A stretch of 64,000 nucleotides of DNA from assembly GCA_009193035.1 (NCBI GenBank), contig SWDT01000060.1:124001-188000 (forward strand), read 5' to 3'. A model generated the notes under the pieces. It made no database searches and had not been told where the DNA came from. It saw nothing but the letters and a program-made list of their open reading frames with translations. Each line of letters starts with the position of its first letter. Position 1 is the stretch's first letter. A program made the translations under genes and the position numbers. Origin of the DNA: Halicephalobus mephisto. Taxonomy: Eukaryota > Nematoda > Chromadorea > Rhabditida > Panagrolaimidae. Below, piece after piece: positions 46,700 through 58,348 of this stretch.

Positions 46700-47480
46700 A
46701 AAAATTTTTAATTTTAGAATTTTTTTAAAATTTTTAAATTTTGGAAGTTTTTTAAAAAATTTTTAATTTTGGAATTTAAAAAAAGTTTTTAATTTTAGAA
46801 GTTTTTAAAAAATTTTTAATTTTAGAATTTTTTAAAATTTAATAATTATTGAAAAGTTATGAAATTCAATAATAAATTACGGATTTATGAATTTTTTAAA
46901 TTCAATAATTTTGGAAGTTTTCAGGAATTTTGAACAATGATTGAAAAGTTATGAAATTTAACAAAAAATCCTCAATTTTTTTAAGAATTTTTAGGAATTT
47001 TCAGTCTTCTGAAATCAAATGGAAATTTTTAGATTCAGGTAGTATTTTCAGAATTTAACAGAAATTTTTGAAATTTAATAAAAACTTAAAATTTCTCAAA
47101 ATTTAACAAAAACTAAAATTTTTAAAATTTAACAGAAATTTTTGAAATCTAACAAAAACTAAAATTTTTTAAAATTTCTAAAATTTCTCAGAATTTAACA
47201 AAAAAATTTTAAATTTAACAGAAACTTCTAATTTTCCAAAATCGAATAGAAATTTTTAAATTCTTCCAAAATTTAGAGTTTTTAAAATTTGGAGATTTTT
47301 GAAAATCTCACAAAATTTTTAGGGAGATTTCAGAATCCAAAGCAACCTTCTAAAACTTTCTAAAAGTCCTAGGATCTTAAAGAATCTAATAAAAAATTCC
47401 GCCATCTTCAAAAAACTCATAAAATTTTCCGAAACCTTCTACAATTTCCTAGAATTTTTAAAATCTTCCAGAATCCAACT
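46700..47480. repeat. Degenerate AT-rich repeats
   Basis: Imperfect repeats of AATTTTTAAATTTTGGAA and ATTTAACAGAAATTTTTGAA type; no unit can be fixed. Confidence 0.6.
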
Positions 47481-47569
47481 CAACCGTCAAGATCCATTGA
47501 AAAAAAAAATTAAAAATTCTAAAAATTTCACAAAAATATCAATTTTTAATTTTTTTTTAAATTATAAAT

Positions 47570-48035
47570 TTTTAATTTTAAAAATAACTTTAAAAAAAAA
47601 ACATTTATTTTCAATTTTAAAAATTATTTTTAAAAAAATATAAAATAATATTTGTTAAAATAACTTTAAAAAAATACTTATTTTCAATTTTAAAAATTAT
47701 TTTTAAAAATATATAAAATAATATTTATTAAAATAACTTTAAAAAAACACTTATTTTTAATTTTTAAAATTATTTTTTAAAAAATATAAAATAATATTTA
47801 TTAAAATAACTTTAAAAAAATACTTATTTTTAATTTTTGAAAAAATACAAAATAATATTTATTAAAATAACTTTAAAAAAGCACTTATTTTCAATTTTTA
47901 AAATTATTTTTAAAAAAATATAAAATAATATTTGTTAAAATAACTTTAAAAAAACACTTATCTTTAATTTTTAAAGTTATTTTTAAAAAAATATAAAATA
48001 ATATTTGTTAAAATAACTTTAAAAAAGTATATAAT
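47570..48035. repeat. Tandem repeat, about 70-75 bp unit, six to seven copies
   Basis: AAAATAACTTTAAAAAAACA followed by CTTATTTTTAATTTTTAAAA and ATATAAAATAATATTTATT, recurring through the block. Confidence 0.85.
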
Positions 48036-48240
48036 TTACAGACATCAATGACGTCAAAAATTGGAATCGAAAAATAATCAGTTTTGTCTATGACCCGACG
48101 GATCGGATATTAACTAATCGCTTTCTAACGAGCACATTCCACAGCAGCTGTTGCCGGAGGCAAATAATGCCTGAGGAAAAACTCGGACGGGGGTGGTGAC
48201 AAACTAAAGAACAACCGCAGAAAATAAAATAAAATAATTT
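48036..48240. other. Non-repetitive GC-richer block, possible regulatory element
   Basis: Stands out between AT arrays. Contains a perfect CRE-type TGACGTCA (48049-48056), CAGCAGCTGTTG (E-box core CAGCTG) and CACATTCCACA (TEAD-type). No convincing open frame. Enhancer-like by composition only. Confidence 0.35.
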
Positions 48241-48439
48241 AAATTCTGGATTCATCGAACCGGATCATAATTTTTAAATTTACTGTAAAAAATAAATTAT
48301 TAATAAAAAAAATACAGTATATTTTTATTTTTATTAAAAATAAACAATTTTTTGAAATTTTCAGGTTTTAAAAAAAAACAAAAATTTGAGGTTGAAGGTG
48401 TTTTTAAAATTTTATAAAAAAATTAAAAATAAATCCTTT

Positions 48440-49110
48440 TTTGAAATTTCAGAATCTTCCAGAAAACTTGGAAATTTCTAAAATCTTCCACTGGATTCCA
48501 AAAAATTAAGATTTTCCAGAAAAGTTTCGAAAATTTCACAATTTTTATTTAATTTTAAAAATTTCTAAAATTTTCCAGAAAATTCTAAAAAATTAAAAGT
48601 TTTCAAAAAATTTCTAGAAATTTCACAATTTTTTATTTAATTTTGAAAACTTCTAAAATTTTCCAGAAAAGTTTCAAAAACTTCACAATTTTTATTTAAT
48701 TTCTAAAATTTTCCGAAAAATTCTCAGAAATTTCACAATTTTTTATTTAATTTCTAAAATTTCTAAAATTTTCCAGAAAATTCTAAAAAATTAAAAGTTT
48801 TCAAAAAATTTCTAGAAATTTCACAATTTTTTATTTAATTTTGAAAACTTCTAAAAATTCTCAGAAAATTCTAAAAAATTAAAAGTTTTCAAAAAATTTT
48901 GAGAAATTTCACAATTTTTATTTAATTTTGAAAATTTCTAAAATTTTCCAGAAAAGTTTCAAAAATTTCACAATTTTTCATTTAATTTCGAAAACTTCTA
49001 AAATTTCTAAAAAATTTCTAGAAATTTCACAATTTTTTATTTAATTTCTAAAAACTTTCAAAAATCTTTCAAAATTTTCTAAAATTTTTTAAAACTTTAG
49101 AAATTCAAGA
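48440..49110. repeat. Degenerate tandem repeats, about 60-65 bp
   Basis: Recurring AATTTCACAATTTTTTATTT, AATTTTGAAAACTTCTAAAA and TTTTCCAGAAAA blocks. Confidence 0.75.
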
Positions 49111-49237
49111 ATTTAAAACTTTTTCCTAGTACTGTAGAAGTTTAATCAATTTTGCAGAAAATTCTTCAAGACTAGTGAAAAATAAAAATTATCTTGGTTT
49201 TTGGACGATTACTTGCAAAGTTAACCAAAAAAGTTTT

Positions 49238-49420
49238 TTTAGAGACAGATATCGCTCCTCTTGAGGAACCTAAAACCTTCAATCGAGGTCAATTTTCAGT
49301 CCCAACGTCACCACCTACTCATGTTCAGAAACAATGACACAATCAAGACGGAAAAAAGCTTCCTGTTTGAAATCCGATCTTTTGAAGTCAGACGGATCAA
49401 AGGTGGGAAGGATAAAAGAC
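49238..49420 (+). other. Possible lone exon
   Basis: After TTTTTTTAG (ending 49241) two overlapping frames are open. One reads ETDIAPLEEPKTFNRGQF, then SVPTSPPTHVQ before a stop; another runs to a GTGGGAAG donor-like site at 49410. Coding-like composition but no partner exon identified. Confidence 0.25.
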
Positions 49421-49539
49421 AAAAAATTCACGTTTCTTTGACCTCAACTTTGAATCCAAAAATAATTTCGAAAATTTTATCAACAAAAAAAACAAAAAAA
49501 TCAGATAAACACAAATTAGAAATTTTTTTTCAGAAAATT

Positions 49540-50170
49540 CCGAAAAATTGTCTCAGCACGAATTTTTCCATTCAAGACCAATATTATAGAAATTTTAATT
49601 TACATGTTTTTAAAAAGTCTCAAAACCGTATTAAAGTAGAAATTGAAACTATTTAATAAAAAATTTCAAAAATGGTCCTACCACGAAAACTTGAAACTTT
49701 CCACTTAAGACCAATTTTTCGAAATTTTTAAGTTTATGTACTTCTGAAAAATCCTAAAACCGTGCTAGAATAAAAAATTAAAACTATTTAATAAAAAACT
49801 TCAAAAATGGTCCTACCACGAAAATTCAAAATTTTCCACTTAAGACCAATTTTCCGAAATTTTTAAGTTTATGTACTTTTAAAAAGTCTCAAAACCGTAT
49901 TAAAGTAGAAATTGAAACTATTTAATAAAAAACTTTAAAAATGGTCCTACCACGAAAATTCGAAACTTTCCACTCAAGACCAATTTTTCGAAATTTTTAA
50001 GTTTATGTACTTCTGAAAAATCCTAAAACCGTGCTAGAATAAAAAATTAAAACTATTTAATAAAAAACTTCAAAAATGGTCCTACCACGAAAACTTGAAA
50101 CTTTCCACTCAAGACCAATTTTTCAAAATTTTTAAGTTTATGTACTTTTAAAAAGTCTGAAAAGTATGTA
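49540..50170. repeat. Tandem repeat, about 135 bp unit, five copies
   Basis: TGGTCCTACCACGAAAA, CACTCAAGACCAATTTTTCG and AAGTTTATGTACTT recur at about 135 bp spacing. Confidence 0.85.
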
Positions 50171-50365
50171 GTGAGTTCCAAGACTGTAAAGGAGGAATGT
50201 TGTCGAGAACAAAGTACTTTGTTGCTGTAATCCTAACCAGAAAAGAAAACAATTGCCGTCCATTTCTCCACCCCCATTGCGCGCCATAAATTTTTACTGA
50301 CGAAAAAAATTTTATTTCAGTTTTATTTTTATAAATTTCTAAAAAAAACAAAAAAAACTATAAAG

Positions 50366-50629
50366 TTGGAATTTTTAGACAAATTTGATGTTTTTTATAA
50401 AAATAAAAGAAGCAAACAATACGGCCTAATGCGCCGGAAGACCCTCGGAATTTTTTCGACTTCTTTGTTAAAAAAAATCAATGAAAAAAACTATACTATG
50501 TGGACAACTTTCGGACAGTTTTGTCTTTATCAGATGAATCCAGAACCGTTTTTTTGTCACACAGCAATGGCGGGAACGTGGAACAAGCCAGGTCAGCGTC
50601 GTCGCTGGCCAAGTCAACACGGATCCCAG
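50366..50629 (+). other. Possible exon next to a 54 bp array
   Basis: An open plus-strand frame whose last part (ATG at 50566: MAGTWNKPGQRRRWPSQHGS) has coding-like composition and abuts a GTGGGT donor-like site that is the first unit of the following array. No partner exon found. Confidence 0.25.
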
Positions 50630-50845
50630 GTGGGTGTTCAGTAGATCATTTCACTTAGGGGTACTGTAACGAAAGGACCCCACGTGGGTATTCAGTAGAT
50701 CATTTCACTTAGGGGTACTGTAACGAAAGGATTCCACGTGGGTGTTCAGTAGGTCATTTCACTTAGGGATACTGTAATGAAAGGATCCCACGTGGGTGTT
50801 CAGTAGGTCATTTCACTTAGGGGTACTGTAACGAGAAAAAGTAAT
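50630..50845 (+). repeat. Tandem repeat, 54 bp unit, four copies
   Basis: Starts at 50630, 50684, 50738 and 50792 with GTGGGTGTTCAGTAGATCAT and TTCACTTAGGGGTACTGTAA; very low divergence, so recently expanded. Each junction reads CCACGTGGG, containing the palindrome CACGTG. Confidence 0.92.
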
Positions 50846-51060
50846 TTCTACTGTAACTAAAATAGAGGTTTTTATTACGACTAAAAACAATAATTTTTAC
50901 TGTAACTAAAATAAAGATTTTTATTATAATTAAAAACAATGATTTTTACTGTAACTAAAAATAGAAATTTTTATTGTAGTTAAAAACAATGATTTTTACT
51001 GTAACTAAAAATAGAAATTTTTACTGTAACTAAAAACAATAATTTTTACTGTAATTCAAA
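50846..51060 (+). repeat. Short tandem repeat, about 40 bp
   Basis: TTTTTACTGTAACTAAAAAT blocks alternating with ACAATAATTTTTACTGTAAC. Confidence 0.75.
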
Positions 51061-51684
51061 TAAAAATAAAAAGGAATATTTTAATAATAATATCATAAAT
51101 CACAATCTTGTAAAATAAAAGTACTGTAATAAAAATAAAAAATATTACGGTCAGTAACGAAGAAAAAGAAGTACTGTAGTAAAAAGAACGGTATACAGTA
51201 ATCAAGCAAGATATCCATGTGGAAAATTATAATTTAAAAAAAAACAAATTTTCAATAAAAAAATTCTATTTTTGAAAATTTTTTGATTAGTTACAAAATG
51301 AAAAAAAAGTGAATTTTAATTTTCGATATCTCGAAACGAAAATGTTTAATTTTTTAAATTAATTTTCTCAGAAATTCTAAAAATTTTAACTTTTTTTATT
51401 AATCACAAAATGCCAAAAAAATAAATTTTTGACATCTCGAAACGAAAATATTTCTTCATTTTTTTAAAATTAATTTTCTCAGAAATTCTAAAAATTTTAA
51501 TTTTTTTTTCATTAGTCACAAAATGTCAAAAAAATAAATTTTAACTTTCGGTATTTTCGACACGAAAATATTTAATTTTTTAAATTTATTTTTGAGATTA
51601 ATTTTTTCAGAAATTTAAAAAACAAAATTATGAAAAATTTCAAATATTTTAACGAAATTTTTCCGTAATTTTTAATTTTATAAA

Positions 51685-51835
51685 AATTGCGAAATGTGAC
51701 GTAATCGTTATATTTTTATAAATATTTGAAATTTGACAAATTTATAAATATTTGAAATTTGACGAAAATTTAAAAAAAAAAAATAATAATGATTTATATT
51801 TTTACTGAACCAAAAATTGAATTTTTTTTGTTACA
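51685..51835 (+). mobile_element. MITE-A relic
   Basis: ATTGCGAAATGTGACGTAAT and TATTTGAAATTTGACGAAAA match the interior of MITE-A. Both termini are lost, and a short internal duplication (ATTTATAAATATTTGAAATT) is present. Confidence 0.6.
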
Positions 51836-51837
51836 TT

Positions 51838-52110
51838 TCCGAGTGCACTTGAAACTAACTCTTCTGCCGATGATGGCGACGATGCCGAAACTGCCGTGGG
51901 AAAGTGAATTCCACGCAGTCCCCCTCAGGAAATAATTGGGTTTCTCCTACGTACATTTAAAATAAGAATTTTAGGAAATTTTTCCAATGGCATTTTAATC
52001 GATAAAAGAGGATTGAAAATGAATGAAAGCAAAAAGTTAAATGAATTTCGGCTTTCACACGCTCCTTGAAATCCCCCTTCGGCTGATGGATGTTCCGGAA
52101 TGGAAATTGT
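51838..52110. other. Non-repetitive block, unassigned
   Basis: 51840-51915 reads SALETNSSADDGDDAETAVG and a stop on the plus strand, a plausible acidic C-terminal exon without a clear acceptor. 52055-52100 is a second GC-richer patch. No gene model is possible. Confidence 0.25.
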
Positions 52111-52224
52111 AAAACAAAAATAAAAATAATTGGATAAATGCCAAATGTTAAAAATAAAAATTATCCGAACAACAACTTGAATGACAAGTACATCAAGGAC
52201 ACAAATGAAACCATAGATCAAACT

Positions 52225-53040
52225 TGGGAAATTTCGGATAGTGCTTAATTTTACACAGATAATTCCTCTTTCCAGTCACTATCCAAGTTTGCATTCTTAA
52301 GCAAAAAAACATTTCTGGATAGTGTTCATTTTTGACAATTAATTTTCACTTTTAGTCACTATCCAAATTTGCATTCTTAAGCAAAAAAACATTTCTGGAT
52401 AGTGTTTAATTTTTGACAATTAACTTTCACTTTCAGTCACTATCCAAATCTATATTTTTAAGCGAAAAAAACATTTCTGGATAGTGTCTAACTTTAGACG
52501 ATAAATTTTTTCCCCAGTCACTATCTAAGTTTACATTTTTAAGCTGGAAAGGCCATTCTTGGATAGTGTCTATTTTAAACGATTTATTGATGTTTTCAGT
52601 TACTATCCGAGTTTGCACTTCTGGGAAGAAAAGCCATTCTTAGATAGTGTCCACTTCTAACAATCAATCATCTCTTTGATCACTATCCAGCTTTGCCGCT
52701 AGGACCTATTAGACATAAATTTGGATAGTGACAGGAAATCATAATTCATCTTCAAAAAATAGACACTACTCAAGATTACATTCCATTGGACTATAAATAG
52801 TGAATACAAAATATGATCGACAACCACAAAAGTCATTAATTTCATTTCTAAAAAAACCAAACTAGAATAGTGACTGGTAGGGATAATTTACTTCCAGAAC
52901 TAGACACTATCCAATTAATACTGAACTAATCTTGGATAGTGTCCAATTATCAACGATCATAGTCACTATCCGAATTTAATTTAACATTAACTGGATAGTG
53001 TCTACTTTTGAAGGATTCTAGTCACTATCCAAATTAGGTT
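52225..53040. repeat. Hairpin-forming array of CACTATCCA / TGGATAGTG
   Basis: About ten occurrences of (T)GGATAGTG alternate with nine or ten of CACTATCC(A/G), so each repeat of about 80 bp can fold into 8-9 bp stems. The first half (52225-52660) keeps an 80 bp period with TTTGCATTCTTAAGC between the motifs. In the second half the spacer sequence is unrelated but both motifs persist, which suggests that the motif itself is under constraint. Confidence 0.85.
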
Positions 53041-53672
53041 TTCCAAATTACGAAACCCGACTATTACCACGACAATAATCTCCCGACGTTCAAATTCAAA
53101 AAAGCTGGATTTTAAAAGAACAAAAAAACTTTTCCCAGCGGGATTCCAGAATTGGCCAAAAAAATCCAGAAATTTCCGGATGACAAAACCAAATTATTAT
53201 AATTTTACAATTTAAAAAAAACTTTAATATTATTTAAAATTTCAAAATTATCAACATTGATGATAATTTTTATTTTTTCCATACATCTTAAAAACATAAA
53301 TTTAAGAACAAACCACGGCGCCAAAAACTCCGACATCAATCATTTTACGGAACAAGGATAGTTACTGATAACAAAAAATTCTTCAATTTTCTTTAAAAAA
53401 GAACCGGGACAAAAAGAATTTAAAAAATTTCTTAATTTAAACAAATTAAATCATTTAATTAATTACATATAAAAACAATTGTTTCTCAAGTTCCCAAAAT
53501 CAAAAAACTAAAACACTAGATTCGTTCTTCGGCGCCAGCTTGACGACTGCAGCGTTACGGGCGCCGATCAAAGGGGCGCCGGGGTGTCGGTCAAATGTCG
53601 TTCATTTCCCGAGGTCCCAGGAGAACAAACATTGCGTATTTAATCATTAGGGATTCATTTCTACGTTAAAAA
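53041..53672. other. Spacer with a GC-rich inverted block
   Basis: 53530-53640 is strikingly GC-rich (CGGCGCCAGCTTGACG, GGGCGCCGATCAAAGGGGCG) and contains GGGCGCC / GGCGCC inverted motifs, downstream of the pash-1 stop. On the minus strand an open stretch reads PGAPLIGARNAAVVKLAPKN without a start. Could be a 3' UTR structure, a lost exon or a regulatory element. Confidence 0.35.
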
Positions 53673-56096
53673 TTACAATTTCCATATTTTCGGAATTGTT
53701 TCTAAAAACTTATCTCCTTCTTTTTCTATTATTTTTTCACATGTTTCTTTCAATTTTTTTGCTTTTTCTTCCGTAAGTAGATCTGATTTATGAACAATGT
53801 CGTCTGGTTTCTCAGTCGACGCTTCTGCATATCTCAACATGTGATTTTTCACCGCATCCAGGAACCGTGGGGTGCTTTCCACCTTCTTCCCGCCCGTTTT
53901 GTTTATCGAAGCTCTGCTAGCAACTGAAAAAACACAAATTACTCCAAAAAATTACTTTTTCAAATTTAGATAAAATACAACTCATATTCAATCTGCAGCA
54001 ATATATAATTATTCGTTATTTCTGAGCAAAAATTTCTGTCAATTCAGTATTTTATAATTTTCACACTGAAGTCGACAAAAACCTCGACTCAAAAATCAAC
54101 GAAAAAAATAATCCGCTTCATACTTACTATTTTTTCTTTGGAATTCTTTGTTTTCCAATCTCTTATCCTTCAGGTTCCTCTTGACATGACTACCGTAAAG
54201 TCGAAGAATAGACCCGTAGTTTTCAAACTAAAATTATTTCTAATCAAAACTTTAAAAAACACAAACTCACATTTGGATAAAGTTCTGCAAGTAATTTCTG
54301 AGCCGCCATTTGCTTTGCCGCAGGTCTAGAAGGACCTGTAGCCACAACTTCATGTTTGTCGCCGACTTTAAGAGTAAATTGGACAACTTTGTGACTCAAC
54401 TTCTCAACCTTATGTTGTAAACGACAATTAGCTATTGTTGAACATCGTGAAAGACATTCTTGAAGAATCGCAAATGGCAAATCTTGACCCGTTCTAAGAC
54501 TCAAATCCGGTATCATAGTACTTTCAATCGGCAACAAGTCAAAAAGTTCGAGATCTGGTGCTTTTTCCTTCTTGTCACTGAAAAAATAAAAACTAAAAGT
54601 GCTTAAAAAATAAAACCTACTCTACAATTATATCACCACTTTGAATTTCGCCTTTTTCATTGAAATGGACATCCGGAATAAGTAATTTGACTGCCGAACA
54701 TGCTGCATTCATTCTTGCCGCTTTCTTACTAGGTCCAGTTCCTCGTCCAATGACGATCATATCCTTCAGGCATCTATTGATCTGCTCAACTTCTCCACGT
54801 TCCCGTTCCGTCAAACGAGATTTGTATTCTTCCAGAATCACAGCAAATCTCTCTCTGTAGGAATGCTGATCAATCACCGCGGTGGCTGTTTTGGAAGACC
54901 TGATTTTAGCAATGGCACAATAAGGATCGACAGAATCTCTGGAATTTCAGGAATAACTAACATCTGGAACCATAACTTACCCAGAATCCAGAATATCGTA
55001 TTCAATAGAAGTCTTCAAAACCTTCTGGACATAATCGTGCAGTACAGTCAAGGCAGATTTGTTCGCCGGATTCATCCTGAACTCTCTGTCCGAAGGTTTG
55101 CTTGTGGACTCCAAGATTGGCACAGTGATGATCTTCGTGTCCGACGGCAGCACTAAACGAAGATTAGTCTTTATTGAAGGGTTTATGAACTTACTAGGTC
55201 GTTCCTTCTGACTCATGAGCTGCATCTTGTGAGCATTCAACTTCTTCAACTCTTTGAAGTGTTGTCGAGCCTTCTGCCATTCCTTGTACTTCCTGTAGGT
55301 GATTTTCTTGAACTCGAAGGCCTTCTCAGCATAAGCGTGGAGATCGTCCGGAGTCAGATCGCCTTTGCACATGTCCTTGGAGTCCTTGATTTTGAGCAGC
55401 GGTGCGTTCATTCGGTTTTGGATATTCACTTTATCGTCCTCAGTTCCTTCGGCAAGTCTCTGCATGTGTTCTTCGTATGCTTTCATGTCTGCTTTTTCTT
55501 CTTCTTCCATTTTCTTCTGATGGTAACACGGAACCGCGGAAGACGGGACCTTGTGATGTCTCGCTGACCCTGGTCCGAGGAAATACGGCCGTCCGAAGGT
55601 GCAAACCCTTGTTGGTTTATGTAGGTAGACGATCAGTCCACTGTCATGGGTCACTTCTATCCAGTTATCCGGGAGGACATTGAAGAGATCCTTAGGTCTT
55701 CTTTTCAAAACCACCTTCTCACAAATAGTGTACTCCCCTTTTTCCTCCTTTAAAGCCTCGTCAATGTCCGCTTCAAGTAGTTCGTCGATTTCGAAACTAA
55801 AAATGGCGGTTCATATACGAAATAACAAAGGAAATCTTACTCATCGTCGTCTTTAGGTTCGTTGTCATCGTTTTTAGGAGAATCATCGCTCACTTCTACG
55901 TCGTTGTCGTCACTATCCTCGAGATCGGCTTCTAGTTGAGAATTTTCCATCTCCTGATCCGGTTCTGACTTGAGTTCTCTGGAAAATCCCTCTTTATCGA
56001 TCAGTGCAGAAAAACAAACCTCGAAAAAGAGCACTTTAGATCGCTTTCCATGTCATCAATACCCGTTTCGGCTTCAATCTTAGGTAGCTCATCCAT
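53673..56096 (-). CDS. pash-1: Microprocessor subunit DGCR8/Pasha
   Basis: Exons 56020-56096, 55841-55978, 55195-55796, 54981-55152, 54621-54938, 54271-54577, 54128-54227 and 53673-53923 give 654 residues. It binds pri-miRNA and partners Drosha in nuclear miRNA processing. Order: acidic N-terminus (about 1-95), WW/heme-binding region (LPDNWIEVTHDSGLIVYLHK, VPSSAVPCYHQKK with the PC motif), the conserved YRKYKEWQKARQHFKELKKL helix, dsRBD1 (ALTVLHDYVQKVL ... GTGPSKKAARMNAACSAVKL), dsRBD2 (DLPFAILQECL ... GPSRPAAKQMAAQKLLAEL), and a C-terminal helix (about residue 590 on) that in DGCR8 contacts Drosha. It is divergent from LSG1, sharing a 254 bp promoter. No lesions. Confidence 0.95.
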
Positions 56097-56350
56097 AATT
56101 AAATAATATTGATATATGAAAAAATAAAAATAACCAAAATATGAAGAGATAAGGATGGGAGTCAGCGGCGGAGAATTTTTCGCTTTTGTTCTTCCTTCGT
56201 TCCTGAGCCGGTGCTCCCGCCACGAATAACCCTGCGGCCTACTGTTCGAGCGTGCTTTCTTTCGATTCTGTCTTCTCTGCCTTATTTCCTCCTTTCCCCC
56301 TCCAATTTACTTATTTCTACTTGGTTTACTTTGTTTCCTAAATTCTCAGG
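56097..56350. promoter_or_regulatory. Bidirectional promoter pash-1 / LSG1
   Basis: 254 bp between divergent ATGs. The centre (56160-56290) is GC-rich with CTCCGCC-like and CCTTCGTTCC blocks and no TATA box, typical of housekeeping pairs. AATTCTCAG 1 bp before the LSG1 ATG is a trans-splice-type acceptor. Confidence 0.6.
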
Positions 56351-58209
56351 ATGACGAAACGTCGTATTAAGAATCAAGGACCCACTGGATTCAACAAATC
56401 CCTCGGAAATTCACTAGTAAACCAAGGAAAAGTGAAACGGGTTTATGTCCAACCAAACGTCGCAAAAGCCGTAAGTTTTTATATAAGTTTCTAGCTGAGG
56501 AACTATATTTTAGCATTCTTTAGGCTGATCCAGAGAAAGTTTTGGATTCTGTGACCCATGAGTCGAATTTGGAAGAATTCCTGACCAATGCGGAACTTGC
56601 AGAACGAGATTTCACGGCTGAGAGAGGCGATTTGCGTATTATTTCAGCGTAAGTGTTCTTGGACTCGTTAGTAATGATTAGATTCCGTGATTTCAGGGCG
56701 AACGCAACTGTCGTAAATACTGATGACTTAGTATCCAAGTCTTTCGACGAGCTCTGCAGTAAATATGGGGAACTTCTGAGAATTCCTCGGAGACCAACCC
56801 GTGGAACTTATGAAACCGCCGATGAATTGAACAAACTGGAGAATCAGATGTTCCTCGATTGGCGTCGGAATGTTTCCTTGCTGCAAGAGAAACACGGGGT
56901 TGTCATGACTCCATTTGAGAGGAATTTGGAACTCTGGAGGCAGTTGTGGCGAGTCATTGAGCGAAGTGACTTGATTGTGCAGATCGTCGATGCAAGGAAT
57001 CCTTTGCTCTTTCGAAGTGCCGATTTGGAAGCATATGTGAAGGAAGTCGATCCGTCGAAAGGGAATATGATCCTCGTGAACAAGTCCGATTTGTTGTCTC
57101 CGGAGCACATCGAGAAGTGGAGGGAATATTTCCGCGCTAATAATATCCCTGCTGTTTTCTGGTCAGCTAAACCCAATGAATCGCGCACTGAATTCAAGTC
57201 GGTGCAAGAAGAACCCTCGGTAGAAGACGAGGAAGATGAAGAGGAATCCAGCTCCGATGAAGAAGCTGGTCCAAGTAGCTCAGCTGCTGAAGCTCAAGAA
57301 GAGCCGTTAGAAAATGCTGTCGCTGACGTGAAGATTGATGATGATGATGTGCCGTTCATTCACTCGGCTGCTGAGCTGATTTCCTACTTCAAATCAAAAG
57401 CTTTCGCCTGTAAACCTGATGCAGAACAAGTAGTCGTTGGAATGGTCGGTTATCCGAATGTTGGAAAAAGTTCTACTATCAATCGCATCTATGGTAGCAA
57501 GAAGACTTCAGTGTCAGCAACTCCCGGAAAAACAAAACACTTCCAGACGTTAGTGGTGGATGATGAGTTGACGTTGTGTGATTGCCCTGGACTAGTTATG
57601 CCATCATTTGGCTTTAGTACTAGTGAGATGGTTCTGAATTGCGTTCTTCCCGTTGATAGAACAAGTGATTACTTTTCTCCCGTGCAACTACTTGCCAACC
57701 GAGTTCCAAGGAGATACTTTGAAGCACTCTACTCAATCCTCTTGCCGAAACCAGCTAATCACGAAGATCCCAATCGACCTCCAACAGCCCATGAGTTACT
57801 CACTACTGTTGCTTTCATGAAGGGATTCATGTCTTCTGCTGGCGTCCCCGATTGCTCCAGAGCAGCTCGGATTATCTTGAAGGATGTGGTCAACGGCAAA
57901 TTGCGATGGATTGCTGCTCCATCTGGGATTTCTCAAGAAGAATTTGACAAGATCACCTTTAGTGCACTGCCTGAAAGGAAGCAGCAGCCTTCAAATGCCA
58001 CTGTTGCCTTAGAGCAACTGGAAAAGAGACATCTTTTCCTTGGAGATGAAAGCCGTGGACAACGAGTTGATGATGCTTTTTTCAAAGGCGACGTCGGAGC
58101 TGCTCATGTTGTTGGACGTGGACCAATGCTAGGGTCGGATGGCCGTATTCGTTTGAAGAAAGGGAAGAAGGAAAAATTACGAAGAGTCTACAAGCATTTA
58201 GATGCTTGA
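56351..58209 (+). CDS. lsg-1: LSG1-type circularly permuted GTPase (60S export/maturation)
   Basis: Exons 56351-56470, 56524-56648 and 56697-58209 give 585 residues. It releases NMD3 from cytoplasmic pre-60S ribosomes in the known family. GTPase motifs occur in permuted order: G4 NKSD (ILVNKSDLLSP) first, then after an acidic Ser/Glu insertion (EEDEEESSSDEEAG) G1 GYPNVGKSS, the ATPGKTKHFQ G2 region and G3 DCPGLVMPSF. N-terminus MTKRRIKNQGPTGFNKSLGN and Lys-rich C-terminus (RLKKGKKEKLRRVYKHLDA) are typical. Upstream gene of a likely operon with rpl-27. The symbol follows the family name. Confidence 0.95.
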
Positions 58210-58348
58210 GTGTACAAATTTGTTGATTTTGCATAAACCCACTATCTTTTGTACTTGTAATTACTGTCTGGTTGCCTTTGCCAGTTCTATATCTATTGCC
58301 GTTTACTTGTACCGTTAATTTCTTACATTGTGATTTCAGCGAGCTAAC
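58210..58348 (+). promoter_or_regulatory. Operon intercistronic region LSG1/rpl-27
   Basis: 139 bp between stop and next ATG, U-rich in its middle part and ending TGATTTCAG (58331-58339), 9 bp before the rpl-27 ATG. Size and acceptor fit SL2-type operon processing. Confidence 0.75.

Noticed and set aside
56728..57197. Minus-strand frames within the LSG1 gene
   Set aside because: Shadows of the plus-strand GTPase, which has all its motifs.
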